A stretch of 64,000 nt of DNA from Streptomyces katrae (GCF_000717655.1 NZ_JNZY01000022.1:1-64000); one strand, 5' to 3'; shown: positions 37,061 to 46,081, counted from the first letter of the stretch. Notes: generated by a model from the letters alone, not told the origin. A program made the numbers and translations.

Positions 37061-38400
37061 GCTTCCTGTTCGTCCTTCTTCGTCTCGGGATCCATGGGGA
37101 GCACGGCGCTCACCTCGTACCCGCCACCGGGGCGCGGACCGGAGGCGAGCTCGCCCCCCAGCATGCCCGCCCGCTCCCGCATCCCCAGCAGACCGTGCCC
37201 GGCGCCGGGCGAGGGCGGGGCGGGCCGGGTCGGTGCGCTGTTGGCGATGCACAGGTGCAGCTCGCGCGGCCCGTACGCGATGCCGACCTCCACCCGCGAA
37301 CCGGGCGCATGGCGCAGGCAGTTGCTCAGCGCCTCCTGCACGATCCGGTACGCGGTGAGCTCGACGCCCGGGGCGAGCGGCCGCCGGATGCCCGCGATCT
37401 CGGTGGTGACGGCCAGCCCGGCGCTGCGGACGTTGTCCACCAAGCCGTCCAGTTCGGCGAGGGTGGGCTGCGGATGGTGCGGGTTCGCCGGATCGTCCGG
37501 CTGCTCGGAGCGCAGCACGCCCAGCACCCGGCGCAGTTCCGTCAACGCCTCAAGGGCGTTCTCCCGGATGCCGGCCAGGTTCTCCTTGAGCTCATCGGAG
37601 GGGTTCTCCACCAGGTGCGGGGCGACCTGCGCCTGGATGGAGATCACCGACATGTGGTGGGCGACGACGTCGTGCAGCTCGCGGGCGATCCGGTTGCGCT
37701 CCTCCAGCAGGGTGCGCTGGGCGCGCTCCTCCTCGGTGAGCGTTTCCTGCTCGACGAGCTTCCCGCGGGCCAGGCGCGTGGCCCGCAGGGCGTACCCGAG
37801 CAGCCCGACGAACCCGAACAGGAGGAGAGCGGCGATGGCGCCGCTCTGGCTGTGCTCCGGCTTGAAGAGCAGTTCGGCCAGACCGGTCAGCGCGATGGGA
37901 ACGGCGATCGCGGCGACGGTCACCCGGGGCGGCACCCGCAGGGCCACCAGCAGCAGCACCGGCGCGAACGCGACGACCCCGGCCGGCATCCAGGGCCAGG
38001 TCTGGCCCTGGCCGACGTTGTCGTGGACCGACCAGGCGATCAAGCCCGCGGCGAGCAGGCCGAGCCACCAGCCCGCCATCGGGCGGAACATCGCGAGCAC
38101 GATGGCCACGCCGGTCAGGATCGCCGCCAGCAGCGGGGTGCCGCCCTTGTCGTGATAGTGGTCGCCCATCTGCTCCGCGGTGAGGAACCCGAAGAAGACG
38201 GCGGCGTAGATCACCACCGCGTGGGGCAGCCGGGCCAGCCAGCGCGGCCGGGACATCCTGGGCAGCGGATCCCGCTCGAGGGTGAGCAGGTCGTGGGCCA
38301 GGGTCCCGAGGAGCCTCCCCCGGGGCGCGCGGGCTGTGCCGGTCACCGGTTGCGCGGCCGACGGCTCGCTCTGCTCGTTCACGCCGTCCAGCCTAGGCAT
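37057..38400 (-). CDS. Sensor histidine kinase (system 2)
   Basis: This 447-aa HisKA_3 kinase has the same build as the system 1 kinase: membrane sensor of about five or six helices, linker, phospho-His box (IARELHDVVAHHMSVISIQA) and ATPase domain (GAGHGLLGMRERAGMLGGEL). It overlaps the acyltransferase stop by 8 bp upstream if it starts at the ATG at 38400. GTG 38382 is an alternative start. Operon linkage to a cell-surface acyltransferase and a secreted hydrolase suggests envelope-related sensing, which is inference. Confidence 0.9.
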   Translation of the reverse strand: MPRLDGVNEQSEPSAAQPVTGTARAPRGRLLGTLAHDLLTLERDPLPRMSRPRWLARLPHAVVIYAAVFFGFLTAEQMGDHYHDKGGTPLLAAILTGVAIVLAMFRPMAGWWLGLLAAGLIAWSVHDNVGQGQTWPWMPAGVVAFAPVLLLVALRVPPRVTVAAIAVPIALTGLAELLFKPEHSQSGAIAALLLFGFVGLLGYALRATRLARGKLVEQETLTEEERAQRTLLEERNRIARELHDVVAHHMSVISIQAQVAPHLVENPSDELKENLAGIRENALEALTELRRVLGVLRSEQPDDPANPHHPQPTLAELDGLVDNVRSAGLAVTTEIAGIRRPLAPGVELTAYRIVQEALSNCLRHAPGSRVEVGIAYGPRELHLCIANSAPTRPAPPSPGAGHGLLGMRERAGMLGGELASGPRPGGGYEVSAVLPMDPETKKDEQEA

Positions 38401-39622
38401 GGTTGATCACCTCCTCGGAGGCCACCCGGGACCGGGGCGCCGTCCGGGGGCCCGGAACCGTCCGGGAGCCCGTGACCGGGCGGGAGGAGGTGCTCCGCTT
38501 CGGCCGCCTGGCCTGCTCGTACGTACGGAACGCGGCCCAGCAGACGCCCAGCGCGGCGGCGAACACCGGTAGCCACAGCAGCCGGGCGGCTATCCACTGC
38601 GCGGAGTCGGGCACGGTGTGCAGCCCGGGCAGATCGGCGGGGGCCAGCAGCCCCAGGGCGGTGACGGCCATCATCGCGGTCTGGTGCCACAGGAAGACCG
38701 TCATCGCGGAGAGGTTCATCAGGGCCACCTTCGCCCAGGCCCCGGGCCTCCGCATGGCCCGGTCCAGCGGCCCGCGGAGCAGCAGGGCCAGCCCGCACTG
38801 GGCCAGGCCGAACGCGACGGCGGCCAGCGTGGGCGGGTTCAGGTTCGATATCGGGGCGCCGGGGACACCGACCATGGACGCCGGATACCCGCCCCACAGC
38901 ACGAGCCCGAAGGTGGCGGCCGCGCCCCCGCCGAACAGCAGCGCGGCCGGGGTGCGGCGGGCGAACGCCCCGCGGGACCAGGCGGCGCCCAGGGTGTATG
39001 GGACGAGCCAGCCGGCGGCGACATTGACCCCGCCGATCCACTCCGGCCCGCCGAGGCCGAACCGCCACACGTCCACGCCCGCCACCACCGCCAGCGGCCA
39101 CAGCGGACTGAGCCGGGCCACGAGCGGGGTGGCGGCGGTGAGCACGGCGAAGACGAGGAGGAACCAGAGGGGGGAGAGGACGAGCTTGACCAGCGTCTGG
39201 ACGGTGCTCAGCTCCGCCCCGCCGAGCAGCATCCCGCCCGCCGTGACGGCCCAGAGGGCGAGCACCGCGGCGACCGGCCGGAACAGCCGGGACAGCCGCT
39301 GCCCGACCCACGCCCCGTACGGGATCCCGCGCTCGCGCGCCGAGGCATGGCCGCGGGCGGCGACATGGCCGCCGACCAGGAAGAACACGGCCAGCGTCTG
39401 GAACAGCCAGGACACCGGCGCCAGCCAGGGCAGACGGGCCAGCGGACTGGTGGTGCTCAGGCCGCCGTCGGCGGTGGTCAGGGCGGTCACCAGCCAGTGG
39501 CCCAGCACCACGCCGAGGATGGCGAAGGCCCGCAGCGCGTCCACCGTGCGGTCCCGGTCGAGCGGTGTGCCGGCGTCGATGCGGTCCGCGAGGACGGACC
39601 AGCGGGCGCGGAGCTTACGCAC
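38393..39622 (-). CDS. Membrane acyltransferase (acyltransferase 3 family)
   Basis: This 409-aa protein of about ten transmembrane helices belongs to the OafA-like acyltransferase 3 family, which acylates extracytoplasmic sugars or lipids. The N-terminal signature is RTVDALRAFAILGVVLGHWL with the catalytic His. A second conserved stretch is FLVGGHVAARGHASARERGI. The C-terminus is a basic, Ser/Arg/Pro-rich cytoplasmic tail. It overlaps its neighbours on both sides (39615-39622 and 38393-38400), so it is translated together with the secreted hydrolase and the kinase. Acceptor unknown. Confidence 0.85.
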   Translation of the reverse strand: MRKLRARWSVLADRIDAGTPLDRDRTVDALRAFAILGVVLGHWLVTALTTADGGLSTTSPLARLPWLAPVSWLFQTLAVFFLVGGHVAARGHASARERGIPYGAWVGQRLSRLFRPVAAVLALWAVTAGGMLLGGAELSTVQTLVKLVLSPLWFLLVFAVLTAATPLVARLSPLWPLAVVAGVDVWRFGLGGPEWIGGVNVAAGWLVPYTLGAAWSRGAFARRTPAALLFGGGAAATFGLVLWGGYPASMVGVPGAPISNLNPPTLAAVAFGLAQCGLALLLRGPLDRAMRRPGAWAKVALMNLSAMTVFLWHQTAMMAVTALGLLAPADLPGLHTVPDSAQWIAARLLWLPVFAAALGVCWAAFRTYEQARRPKRSTSSRPVTGSRTVPGPRTAPRSRVASEEVINHA

Positions 39623-40628
39623 GGGGTACCTCCGGGGTGGTCGGGGCGGCGGTGGCCAAGGCGATGCGGGTCAGGCTGTCGAGGGACGGGGTGCCGGGCT
39701 TGAGGTAGTCGCTGTGCCCGCCGGGGCCGGCGTCGAAGGGCCGGGCTCCGAAGGCGGGGTCGACGGGGTCCGTGCCGAAGCCGACCCCGCCCAGGCGGAC
39801 ATGGGGGACGTGGCCGATCCAGTCGGCCCCGCCCCGCCCGGCCCAGACCCGGGCGCCGGTCGGCAGCGCGGCGGCGGATCCGGCGCCCGTGCCCGGACTG
39901 CCGAACAGGGCGATGTCGGTGACCTGGGGGCCGGTGCCGGTGCGGGCGCAGACCACGGAGCCGTACGAGTGGCACAGCAGCGAGAACCGGGCACCGGGGG
40001 CGGCGGCCTGCCCCAAACGATCGAGGAAGGGGGCCAGTTCGGCGGCGGCCACGTCCGCCCGGTCCGCGGTCAGGACGGTCGTGCTGACCGTGCCCGGGGT
40101 GTCGTACCCGAGCCAGGCGACCACGGCGGAGCGCGGGTGCTCGGCCCGGAGGCGCTGCTGCAGGGCGACCGCCCCGGCACGGAACCTCTGGTAGGTGTCC
40201 AGCGTGGTGTCGGAACCGGGCACCAGGACGGCGACCCGGTCGGCGGTCTCCAGATCGCCGAGCACCTCGACGGCCCGCCCCTTGCCGCGGCCGTCGAAGA
40301 CGAGGAACCGGGCCGTCCCGTCGGCCTCCATGGCGCGCAGCTTCGCGGCGCGGCCCGTGCGGCCGGCGTCCTGCGCCATGCGGGCCGCCTCGGCGAGGGT
40401 GGCGCGGTTGCCGGCGTACCGGTCCCGGAGAGCGGTGTGCTCGGCGAAGGCGGCGGGCGCGGGTGCGGGGACATCGGGAGAGGCGGCGGCGGACACGGGG
40501 AGCACGACGGCCGCGGCGACGAGGCCGGCCAGCAGGGTGCGAAGCAGCCGGCCGCGGGGGCGTCCGGCACGGCCGCCTTCGGGGCGACCTGCGGTGCGTC
40601 CTGCGCGGCGTCCTGCGGGGCGGTTCAT
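39615..40628 (-). CDS. Secreted alpha/beta hydrolase (DUF1023)
   Basis: This 337-aa exported protein has a very Arg-rich n-region and signal helix (LLRTLLAGLVAAAVVLPVSA). A DUF1023 alpha/beta-hydrolase domain follows. The nucleophile elbow is LLCHSYGSVVCA, preceded by the strand RVAVLVPGSDTTLDTYQRF. The late His is in GGHSDYLKPGT. DUF1023 proteins are predicted extracellular esterases or lipases of actinobacteria. It is first in a tight operon with an acyltransferase and a two-component pair, which could form a sense-and-modify envelope module. Confidence 0.82.
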   Translation of the reverse strand: MNRPAGRRAGRTAGRPEGGRAGRPRGRLLRTLLAGLVAAAVVLPVSAAASPDVPAPAPAAFAEHTALRDRYAGNRATLAEAARMAQDAGRTGRAAKLRAMEADGTARFLVFDGRGKGRAVEVLGDLETADRVAVLVPGSDTTLDTYQRFRAGAVALQQRLRAEHPRSAVVAWLGYDTPGTVSTTVLTADRADVAAAELAPFLDRLGQAAAPGARFSLLCHSYGSVVCARTGTGPQVTDIALFGSPGTGAGSAAALPTGARVWAGRGGADWIGHVPHVRLGGVGFGTDPVDPAFGARPFDAGPGGHSDYLKPGTPSLDSLTRIALATAAPTTPEVPRA

Positions 40629-40763
40629 GGCGGGTCCCTTTTCCTTCGCTCGGTCCAGAGGGGCCGTACTCGCGAGGGGGCTGACCTCGCGTCTTCTCTG
40701 GTTCCGAAGTTAGGAATTGAGGGGCATCGTCGGCGTCCCGCTGGGGAGCGGCCTTTGCGGATA

Positions 40764-40795
40764 GCTCTCAGGTATGACAGGGGAAACCTGAGAGC
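40764..40795. promoter_or_regulatory. Inverted repeat in the hydrolase operon promoter
   Basis: Perfect 10-bp arms GCTCTCAGGT / ACCTGAGAGC (40764-40773, 40786-40795) with a 12-base spacer lie about 140 bp upstream of the hydrolase operon. The half-site CTCTCAGGTA recurs upstream of two-component system 1 near 36358, so this may be a response-regulator site. Confidence 0.5.
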
Positions 40796-40859
40796 CACGG
40801 GCGCAGCGTGTGGTCATCCTCCGGGCGGTATCCCACAGGCGGTCGACTAGGGTCCCGGG

Positions 40860-41384
40860 ATGACCGACGGCAACCACGGCAACAACGGGAACCACCACGC
40901 CAGTCGTCCCGTCGACTGGCGCAACGACCGCATAGGCAGCGCGCATCGGGGCGAGAACCCGACGGTCCTGCGCCGCCTCGACCAGGGATTCGCCGTGATC
41001 GGCGACCGGCAGTTCCTCCCCGGGTACGCGGTCCTGCTGACCGACGATCCGTCGGTGACCCGGCTATCGGACCTCCCCCGGGCGCGCAGGACGGCGTACC
41101 TCGCCGACATGGACCGCCTCGCCGAGGCCGTCGAACGGGCCTGCCGCCGCCTCGACCCCGCCTTCCGCCGGGTGAACATCGAGATCCTGGGCAACACCGA
41201 CCCGTACCTCCACGCCCACATCTGGCCGCGCTACGAGTGGGAGCCCGCCGGCATGGTCCGCATGCCGGTGTGGCGGTACGAGCAGGAGGAGTACTGGAGG
41301 GGGAGCCGGTACGGGCTGGCGGACCGGCACGACGGGCTGCGCGTCGCCATCGGGGAGGAGCTGGACCGGCTGGGCGAGGGCTGA
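40860..41384 (+). CDS. HIT-like domain protein
   Basis: This 174-aa protein resembles actinobacterial HIT-type hydrolases annotated as diadenosine tetraphosphate hydrolase. It has FLPGYAVLLTDDPSVTRLSD, a central helix MDRLAEAVERACRRL, and the active-site strand NTDPYLHAHIWPRYEWEP. The canonical histidine triad HxHxHxx is here HAHIWPR, so the third His is absent. Nucleotide hydrolysis is therefore not assured. The N-terminal 15 residues are Asn/Gly/His-rich. It is divergent from the hydrolase operon and followed by a short CCCGAG-type low-complexity run. Confidence 0.72.
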   Translation: MTDGNHGNNGNHHASRPVDWRNDRIGSAHRGENPTVLRRLDQGFAVIGDRQFLPGYAVLLTDDPSVTRLSDLPRARRTAYLADMDRLAEAVERACRRLDPAFRRVNIEILGNTDPYLHAHIWPRYEWEPAGMVRMPVWRYEQEEYWRGSRYGLADRHDGLRVAIGEELDRLGEG

Positions 41385-41481
41385 CGCCCCCGAGCCCCGA
41401 GCCCCGAGCCCCAAGTACCCGAACCCCAAGCCCCCGAGGCCCAAGCCCCGCACCGCCCTGACGCCCCGAGTGCCACGGCTG

Positions 41482-42147
41482 CTACGGCCTCGTCGCCACG
41501 CGGATGCCGAAGCCGATCAGGACCACGCCCGTCGCCCGGTCCAGGGCGCGGTGGACGCGCGGCCGGGCGAAGAAGCGCCGGGCGCGCGAGAGGACGTACA
41601 CGTACGTGCCGAGCCAGGCCACCGTCAGGAGGAGGTGGATCAGGACGAGCAGTGCCATGCCGGTGGCCGGCCGGAGGCCGGACTGGGCGAGGGCGGGCAG
41701 CAGGCCGGTGTAGAAGACGGCGATCTTGGGGTTGAGGGCGTTGCTGACCAGGCCCGTCCGCCAGGCGCTGCCCGCGGAGCCGCGTACGGGGGCCGGCTCC
41801 GCGCCGGGCCGGCGCAGGGACTGGACGCCGAGGAAGCAGAGGTATGCGGCACCCGCGAGCTTCACCGCCAGGTACACCTCGGCCGAGGCGGCGAGCAGCG
41901 CGGCGAGTCCGGCGACGGTGAGGGCGCCCCACAGGAGGAGCCCGGCGGTGATCCCGGCGACGGTGCGCAGCCCGTCGGCGCGGCCGCGGGAGACCGCGCG
42001 CTTCGTCACGACGGCCATGTCGGGGCCGGGGACGAGGGTGAGCAGTGCCAGGACGCCGGTCGCGGTCAGGAGTTGCCGAGCACGCGGCTCAGTCCGCCAC
42101 CGGGTGCTCCGCCGGATGCTCCGCGAGCGGTTCGACGAGGCCCGCAC
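41482..42147 (-). CDS. LysE-family amino acid exporter
   Basis: This protein of up to 221 aa has six hydrophobic segments and the LysE/RhtB signature. It begins with GVLALLTLVPGPDMAVVTKR and continues with GLRTVAGITAGLLLWGALTV and NALNPKIAVFYTGLLPAL. Such proteins export amino acids or small amines by proton exchange. The only strong in-frame start (42147) overlaps the SnoaL-like gene by 59 bp. The first 25 residues lack family similarity, so a rare start near 42075 is possible. Substrate unknown. Confidence 0.82.
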   Translation of the reverse strand: MRASSNRSRSIRRSTRWRTEPRARQLLTATGVLALLTLVPGPDMAVVTKRAVSRGRADGLRTVAGITAGLLLWGALTVAGLAALLAASAEVYLAVKLAGAAYLCFLGVQSLRRPGAEPAPVRGSAGSAWRTGLVSNALNPKIAVFYTGLLPALAQSGLRPATGMALLVLIHLLLTVAWLGTYVYVLSRARRFFARPRVHRALDRATGVVLIGFGIRVATRP

Positions 42148-42502
42148 GCCAGCGGGGGGCCGGGTCCTGGCCGGGACTGGTCCAGTACTCGCGGGCGCCG
42201 ACGATCTCTCCGTGCCGGACGGTCCACAGGGACACGGCGCGGTAGACGACGTGCTCCTGGGGGATCTCGACCTCGGTGACGACGAGGTCCCCGTCCGCGA
42301 GGATGCGCAGGAGTTTGACGGATCTCTCGTCCGTGTAAGCCTCGTCGCTGTTCACGGCGATGAAGTTGTCCCGGCCGACGATGCGTTCGCCGCTGACGGG
42401 CCATTCGATGACTGCGTCTTCGGCGATGAGACGGGATACGGCGGGCCAGTCGCGGGCGTCGATCCGCTCCCACAGCTGAGTTATCACGGTCAGCGGCTCC
42501 AT
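42089..42502 (-). CDS. SnoaL-like/NTF2-fold protein
   Basis: This 137-aa protein has the cone-shaped NTF2 fold: TVITQLWERIDARDWPAVSR, then LIAEDAVIEWPVSGERIVGR, and the central strand YRAVSLWTVRHGEIVGAREY. Members include polyketide cyclases, limonene-epoxide hydrolases and non-enzymatic binding proteins. No catalytic pair can be named with confidence. A short repeated EHPAEHP ends the protein. It overlaps the LysE frame downstream and probably shares its transcript. Confidence 0.75.
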   Translation of the reverse strand: MEPLTVITQLWERIDARDWPAVSRLIAEDAVIEWPVSGERIVGRDNFIAVNSDEAYTDERSVKLLRILADGDLVVTEVEIPQEHVVYRAVSLWTVRHGEIVGAREYWTSPGQDPAPRWRAGLVEPLAEHPAEHPVAD

Positions 42503-42610
42503 GGGGGGCAGTGTGCGATGGGGCCGTCGGGGGCAACAAGCTTTGCCTGCAGGGTTATTGACCTCGACACAATCCGAGCTGCGGCGGCCGCGAGCCGCGT
42601 GCCGCCCCCG

Positions 42611-43087
42611 TTACGCGTCGGCCAGCAGCGTGTCCAGGGCCCTCGTGAGACGGTCCAGGACCTCGACCGTCTCCGCGAAGGCGGCCTCGCCCAGTTCATC
42701 GGCCAGGCGGGCGGCCAGGGCGGCGTGGGCCGGGGTGATGCGGGCGACCGCGGCGCGGCCCTCCTCCGTCGGCCGGAGCAGCTTCGCGCGGCGGTGCGCC
42801 GGGTTCGGGACGTACTCCGCGAGGCCCTTGGCCGCCAGCAGGTCCGCGATGCGCTGGACGCTCTGCCGGGTGACGCCCATGACCCGGGCGATGCCCGCCA
42901 CCGGCAGGGGCTCCTGGAGCACCGCGCCGAGCACCTGCCACCAGGCCGCGGTCAGCCCGGCCGGCCGGGCCAGTTCCTCCGAGAGCGCGAGGAACCGGCC
43001 GTTCAGCCCGAACACTCCGAGCGCGGTCCGGCTCAGCAGGTCCTGCCGGGCCCGTACCGACGGAGCGGAAGGCAGGGGATCAGGCAT
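42611..43087 (-). CDS. MarR-family regulator
   Basis: This 158-aa winged-helix MarR protein has FLALSEELARPAGLTAAWWQ, then the HTH VAGIARVMGVTRQSVQRIAD with recognition helix and wing (NPAHRRAKLLRPTEEG). The C-terminal helices form the dimer. It overlaps the DJ-1 gene by 8 bp and is its downstream operon partner. A perfect 18-bp palindrome at the operon promoter is the likely operator, giving autoregulation. Confidence 0.88.
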   Translation of the reverse strand: MPDPLPSAPSVRARQDLLSRTALGVFGLNGRFLALSEELARPAGLTAAWWQVLGAVLQEPLPVAGIARVMGVTRQSVQRIADLLAAKGLAEYVPNPAHRRAKLLRPTEEGRAAVARITPAHAALAARLADELGEAAFAETVEVLDRLTRALDTLLADA

Positions 43088-43709
43088 CGCCGCGCTCCGC
43101 AGCCGCCATCAGCACCGGGAACGCGCTCGCGTCCGAGTCGTGGAACAGGCGGTACCAGGCGTCCAGGACATCCGGCTCGTAGACGTCCAGCCGGGCGAAG
43201 ACCTCACGGGCGAAGGCCACCGGTTCCGTCGGGCCCGCCGTGATCAGGTCGCCGTCGGTCACCGCGTCGGCCTCGGCGTAATGCCCGGCGCCCGCGTAGC
43301 CCGGCTGATGCGCCAGGTAGACGGCGGCCGCGCTGGTGTGGGCGCGGGCGTCGAGCAGGCCCTCCCGGGCGAGACCTGCCGTGGCCCCGCAGATGGCCGC
43401 GACCGGGACCCCGGCGGCCAGGAACTCGCGCGCCTTCGCCGCGAAGGGGGCCAGATCGTCGCCGGAGTCCCAGAGCGAGGCGCCGGTCAGGACGAGGAGC
43501 GAGGAGTCCGCGGGGGAGAGGTCCGCGAGGGCCAGGTCGGGCTGGATGCGGACGCCGCCCATGGTGGTGACCGGCGTCCCGGCGGCGAAGCCGACCGTAC
43601 GGATCTGGTGGCCGCGCTGGGCCAGATGTGCGGTGGTGTGCCCGGTCTCCCAGTCCGCGTACGTGTCGTAGACCGCCAGATGGACCGGCTTGGTGGTGGG
43701 AGTGGTCAT
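43080..43709 (-). CDS. DJ-1/PfpI family protein
   Basis: This 209-aa protein has the DJ-1/PfpI (class I amidotransferase-like) fold. The nucleophile elbow with its reactive Cys reads VAAICGATAGLAREG. Upstream is the acidic strand VHLAVYDTYADWETG. Family members serve as thiol-stress sensors, glyoxalases or hydrolases. It is first in a two-gene operon with a MarR regulator, which suggests response to reactive electrophiles. The ATG at 43709 is chosen; the upstream extension to 43760 runs into the palindromic operator. Confidence 0.85.
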   Translation of the reverse strand: MTTPTTKPVHLAVYDTYADWETGHTTAHLAQRGHQIRTVGFAAGTPVTTMGGVRIQPDLALADLSPADSSLLVLTGASLWDSGDDLAPFAAKAREFLAAGVPVAAICGATAGLAREGLLDARAHTSAAAVYLAHQPGYAGAGHYAEADAVTDGDLITAGPTEPVAFAREVFARLDVYEPDVLDAWYRLFHDSDASAFPVLMAAAERGDA

Positions 43710-43742
43710 CTCGTCGCCTCCTCCGTCTGCACTTCCTCGGGT

Positions 43743-43760
43743 ATGACAGCAGGCTGTCAT
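43743..43760. promoter_or_regulatory. MarR-type operator before the DJ-1/MarR operon
   Basis: ATGACAGC-AG-GCTGTCAT is a perfect 8-2-8 palindrome 33 bp before the DJ-1 start. The half-site CTGTCA recurs at 43773-43778. It is the expected target of the MarR protein at 42611. Confidence 0.72.
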
Positions 43761-43887
43761 AAGGGCAGTGTGCTGTCAATCACTGCCTTCCGTGCAGACA
43801 GGTGCAGACAGACTGCCGAGACCCGCCCCCCACCCGCATACAGTCCGCCGATATCCCTTCCCACCTGCGCACTTTTAGCGTGGCCGC

Positions 43888-45270
43888 ATGACCCCTCACG
43901 TCACCTCCGACGCCGTCGGCACCTCCCGCGCCAACGGCGCGGCCGTCAAGGCCGCCGACCGCGCCCACGTCTTCCACTCCTGGTCCGCCCAGGCCCTGAT
44001 CGACCCGCTCGCCGTCGCCGGGGCCGAGGGGTCGTACTTCTGGGACTACGACGGCAACCGCTTCCTCGACTTCTCCTCCCAGCTGGTGAACACCAACATC
44101 GGCCACCAGCACCCCAAGGTCGTCGCCGCGATCCAGGAGCAGGCCGCCCGGCTCTGCACCCTCGCGCCCGGCTTCGCCGTCGACGTCCGCTCCGAGGCCG
44201 CACGCCTCATCGCCGAGCGGACCCCGGGCGACCTGGACAAGGTCTTCTTCACCAACGGCGGCGCCGAGGCCGTAGAGAACGCCGTACGGATGGCCCGGCT
44301 GCACACCGGCCGCCAGAAGGTGCTCTCCACGTACCGCTCTTACCACGGGGCCACCGCCGCCGCGATCAACCTGACCGGCGACCCCCGCCGCTGGCCCTCC
44401 GACACGGCCGCCGCCGGGGTCGTGCACTTCTGGGGCCCGTTCCTCTACCGCTCGCCGTTCCACGCCGCCACCGAGGCGGAGGAGTGCGAGCGGGCCCTCG
44501 CGCACCTCGCCGACACCATCGCCTTCGAGGGGCCGGCGACCATCGCCGCGATCATCCTGGAGAGCGTGCCCGGCACCGCAGGGATCATGACCCCGCCCGC
44601 CGGCTACCTCGCGGGCGTGCGCGAGCTCTGCGACCGCCACGGCATCGTCTTCGTCCTCGACGAGGTCATGGCGGGCTTCGGCCGGACCGGCAAGTGGTTC
44701 GCCGCCCAGCACTGGGACGTCATCCCCGACCTGATCACCTTCGCCAAGGGCGTGAACAGCGGGTACGTGCCGCTCGGCGGCGTCGCCATTTCCGGCGCCA
44801 TCGCCGACACGTTCGCCACGCGCCCGTACCCGGGCGGCCTGACGTACTCCGGCCACCCCCTGGCCTGCGCGGCCGCCGTGGCGACGATCAATGCCATGGA
44901 GGAGGAGGGCGTCGTCGAGCACGCCGCGCACCTCGGCGAGAACGTGATCGGCCCGGCACTCGCCGAGATCGCCGAGCGGCACCCGTCGGTCGGCGAGGTC
45001 CGCGGCCTGGGCGCCTTCTGGGCCCTGGAGCTCGTACGGGACAAGGAGACGCGCGAGCCGCTCGTCCCGTACAACGCGGCGGGCGCCGCCAACGCGCCGA
45101 TGGCCGAATTCGCGGCGGCCTGCAAGGCCTCCGGCCTGTGGCCCTTCGTGAACATGAACCGGACGCACGTCGTTCCGCCGTGCACCATCACGGAGGCCGA
45201 GGCCAAGGAGGGCCTGGCCCTGCTGGACGAGGCACTGACGGTCGCGGACCGGCACACCACGTCCGCGTGA
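43888..45270 (+). CDS. Class III PLP aminotransferase
   Basis: This 460-aa class III aminotransferase belongs to the omega-amino acid or taurine:pyruvate type. Landmarks are VFFTNGGAEAVENAVRMAR, the STYRSYHGATAAAI segment that stacks on PLP, FVLDEVMAGFGRTGKW and the PLP-lysine loop ITFAKGVNSGYVPLGG. The C-terminus carries the usual PPCTITEAEAKEGL. It is divergent from the DJ-1/MarR operon and 130 bp before a GntR gene that may control it. Substrate is not resolved. Confidence 0.88.
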   Translation: MTPHVTSDAVGTSRANGAAVKAADRAHVFHSWSAQALIDPLAVAGAEGSYFWDYDGNRFLDFSSQLVNTNIGHQHPKVVAAIQEQAARLCTLAPGFAVDVRSEAARLIAERTPGDLDKVFFTNGGAEAVENAVRMARLHTGRQKVLSTYRSYHGATAAAINLTGDPRRWPSDTAAAGVVHFWGPFLYRSPFHAATEAEECERALAHLADTIAFEGPATIAAIILESVPGTAGIMTPPAGYLAGVRELCDRHGIVFVLDEVMAGFGRTGKWFAAQHWDVIPDLITFAKGVNSGYVPLGGVAISGAIADTFATRPYPGGLTYSGHPLACAAAVATINAMEEEGVVEHAAHLGENVIGPALAEIAERHPSVGEVRGLGAFWALELVRDKETREPLVPYNAAGAANAPMAEFAAACKASGLWPFVNMNRTHVVPPCTITEAEAKEGLALLDEALTVADRHTTSA

Positions 45271-45400
45271 GCGGAGACAGCTGACCGGCAGCTGACCGGC
45301 AACGGTCCGCCAACGGTCCGCGAACGGTCCGCGTTCGATCGGTTTCAGCCGCGCTGCCTGGCCTAAGGTGTCCGAAGTTCACTTAAGGAGACGGACCCCT

Positions 45401-46081
45401 ATGCCAGGCAGCGGAGCTGTCACCCGCAACACACTTCGCCAGCAGATCGCGGACGCGCTGCGTGACGAGGTGCTCGCGGGACGCCTGCCACCGGGCACCG
45501 AGTTCACCGTCAAGCAGATCGCCGAGCAGTACGAGGTCTCCGCGACCCCCGTACGCGAGGCACTGGTCGACCTCTCGGCCCAGGGGCTGCTGGAATCGGT
45601 CCAGCACCGGGGTTTCCGCGTGCGCGTCTACACCGTGGACGACTACCGGGGGATGATCGAGGCCCGTACGCTCATCGTGGACGGGATCTTCCGGCGGCTC
45701 GTCGAGCGCGGCACCGCGCCCGGCTCCGGCGAAATGCTGGTGTCGGTGCGCCGTCGTGCCGAGGAGGCGTGCCGGGCCGCGCAGAACGGCTCGCTCGAAG
45801 TGCTGATCGGCTACGACCTGCGCTTCTGGAGGGAGCTGAGCGGGCTGGTCGGCAACACGTACATCTCGGAGTTCCTGCACCGGATCCGGGTGCAGTGCTG
45901 GGTCTTCGCCGTACCGCACCTGAAGGCGGCCCCGGATCTCCACACCGGACTGTGGTCCGGGCACAACGAACTGGTCGACGCGGTGACCCGCGCCGACGCG
46001 GACGAGGTACGCAGCCTCGTGTACGCGTACAACCAGCACGGGCTGGACTGGGCCGCGGGCCTGAAGACGGCCGGCGCATGA
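45401..46081 (+). CDS. GntR-family (FadR subfamily) regulator
   Basis: This 226-aa regulator has an N-terminal winged HTH (RQQIADALRDEVLAGRLPPG, then FTVKQIAEQYEVSATPVREA) and an all-helical FCD ligand domain. The Asp/His residues of the metal/ligand pocket are likely among DLRFWRELSG and SGHNELVDAV. The start follows TAAGGAGACGG. Its stop overlaps the start of a glycosyltransferase gene (ATGA), an unusual partner for a FadR-type regulator. Confidence 0.88.
   Translation: MPGSGAVTRNTLRQQIADALRDEVLAGRLPPGTEFTVKQIAEQYEVSATPVREALVDLSAQGLLESVQHRGFRVRVYTVDDYRGMIEARTLIVDGIFRRLVERGTAPGSGEMLVSVRRRAEEACRAAQNGSLEVLIGYDLRFWRELSGLVGNTYISEFLHRIRVQCWVFAVPHLKAAPDLHTGLWSGHNELVDAVTRADADEVRSLVYAYNQHGLDWAAGLKTAGA

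Noticed and set aside
40764..40795. Inverted repeat read as a terminator
   Set aside because: It lies between divergent genes where no transcript ends, and its half-site recurs at another promoter, so a regulatory site fits better.
41390..41450. CCCGAG/CCCCAAG-type low-complexity repeats after the HIT-like gene
   Set aside because: Short, imperfect and without folding potential; probably just drift in an intergenic gap.
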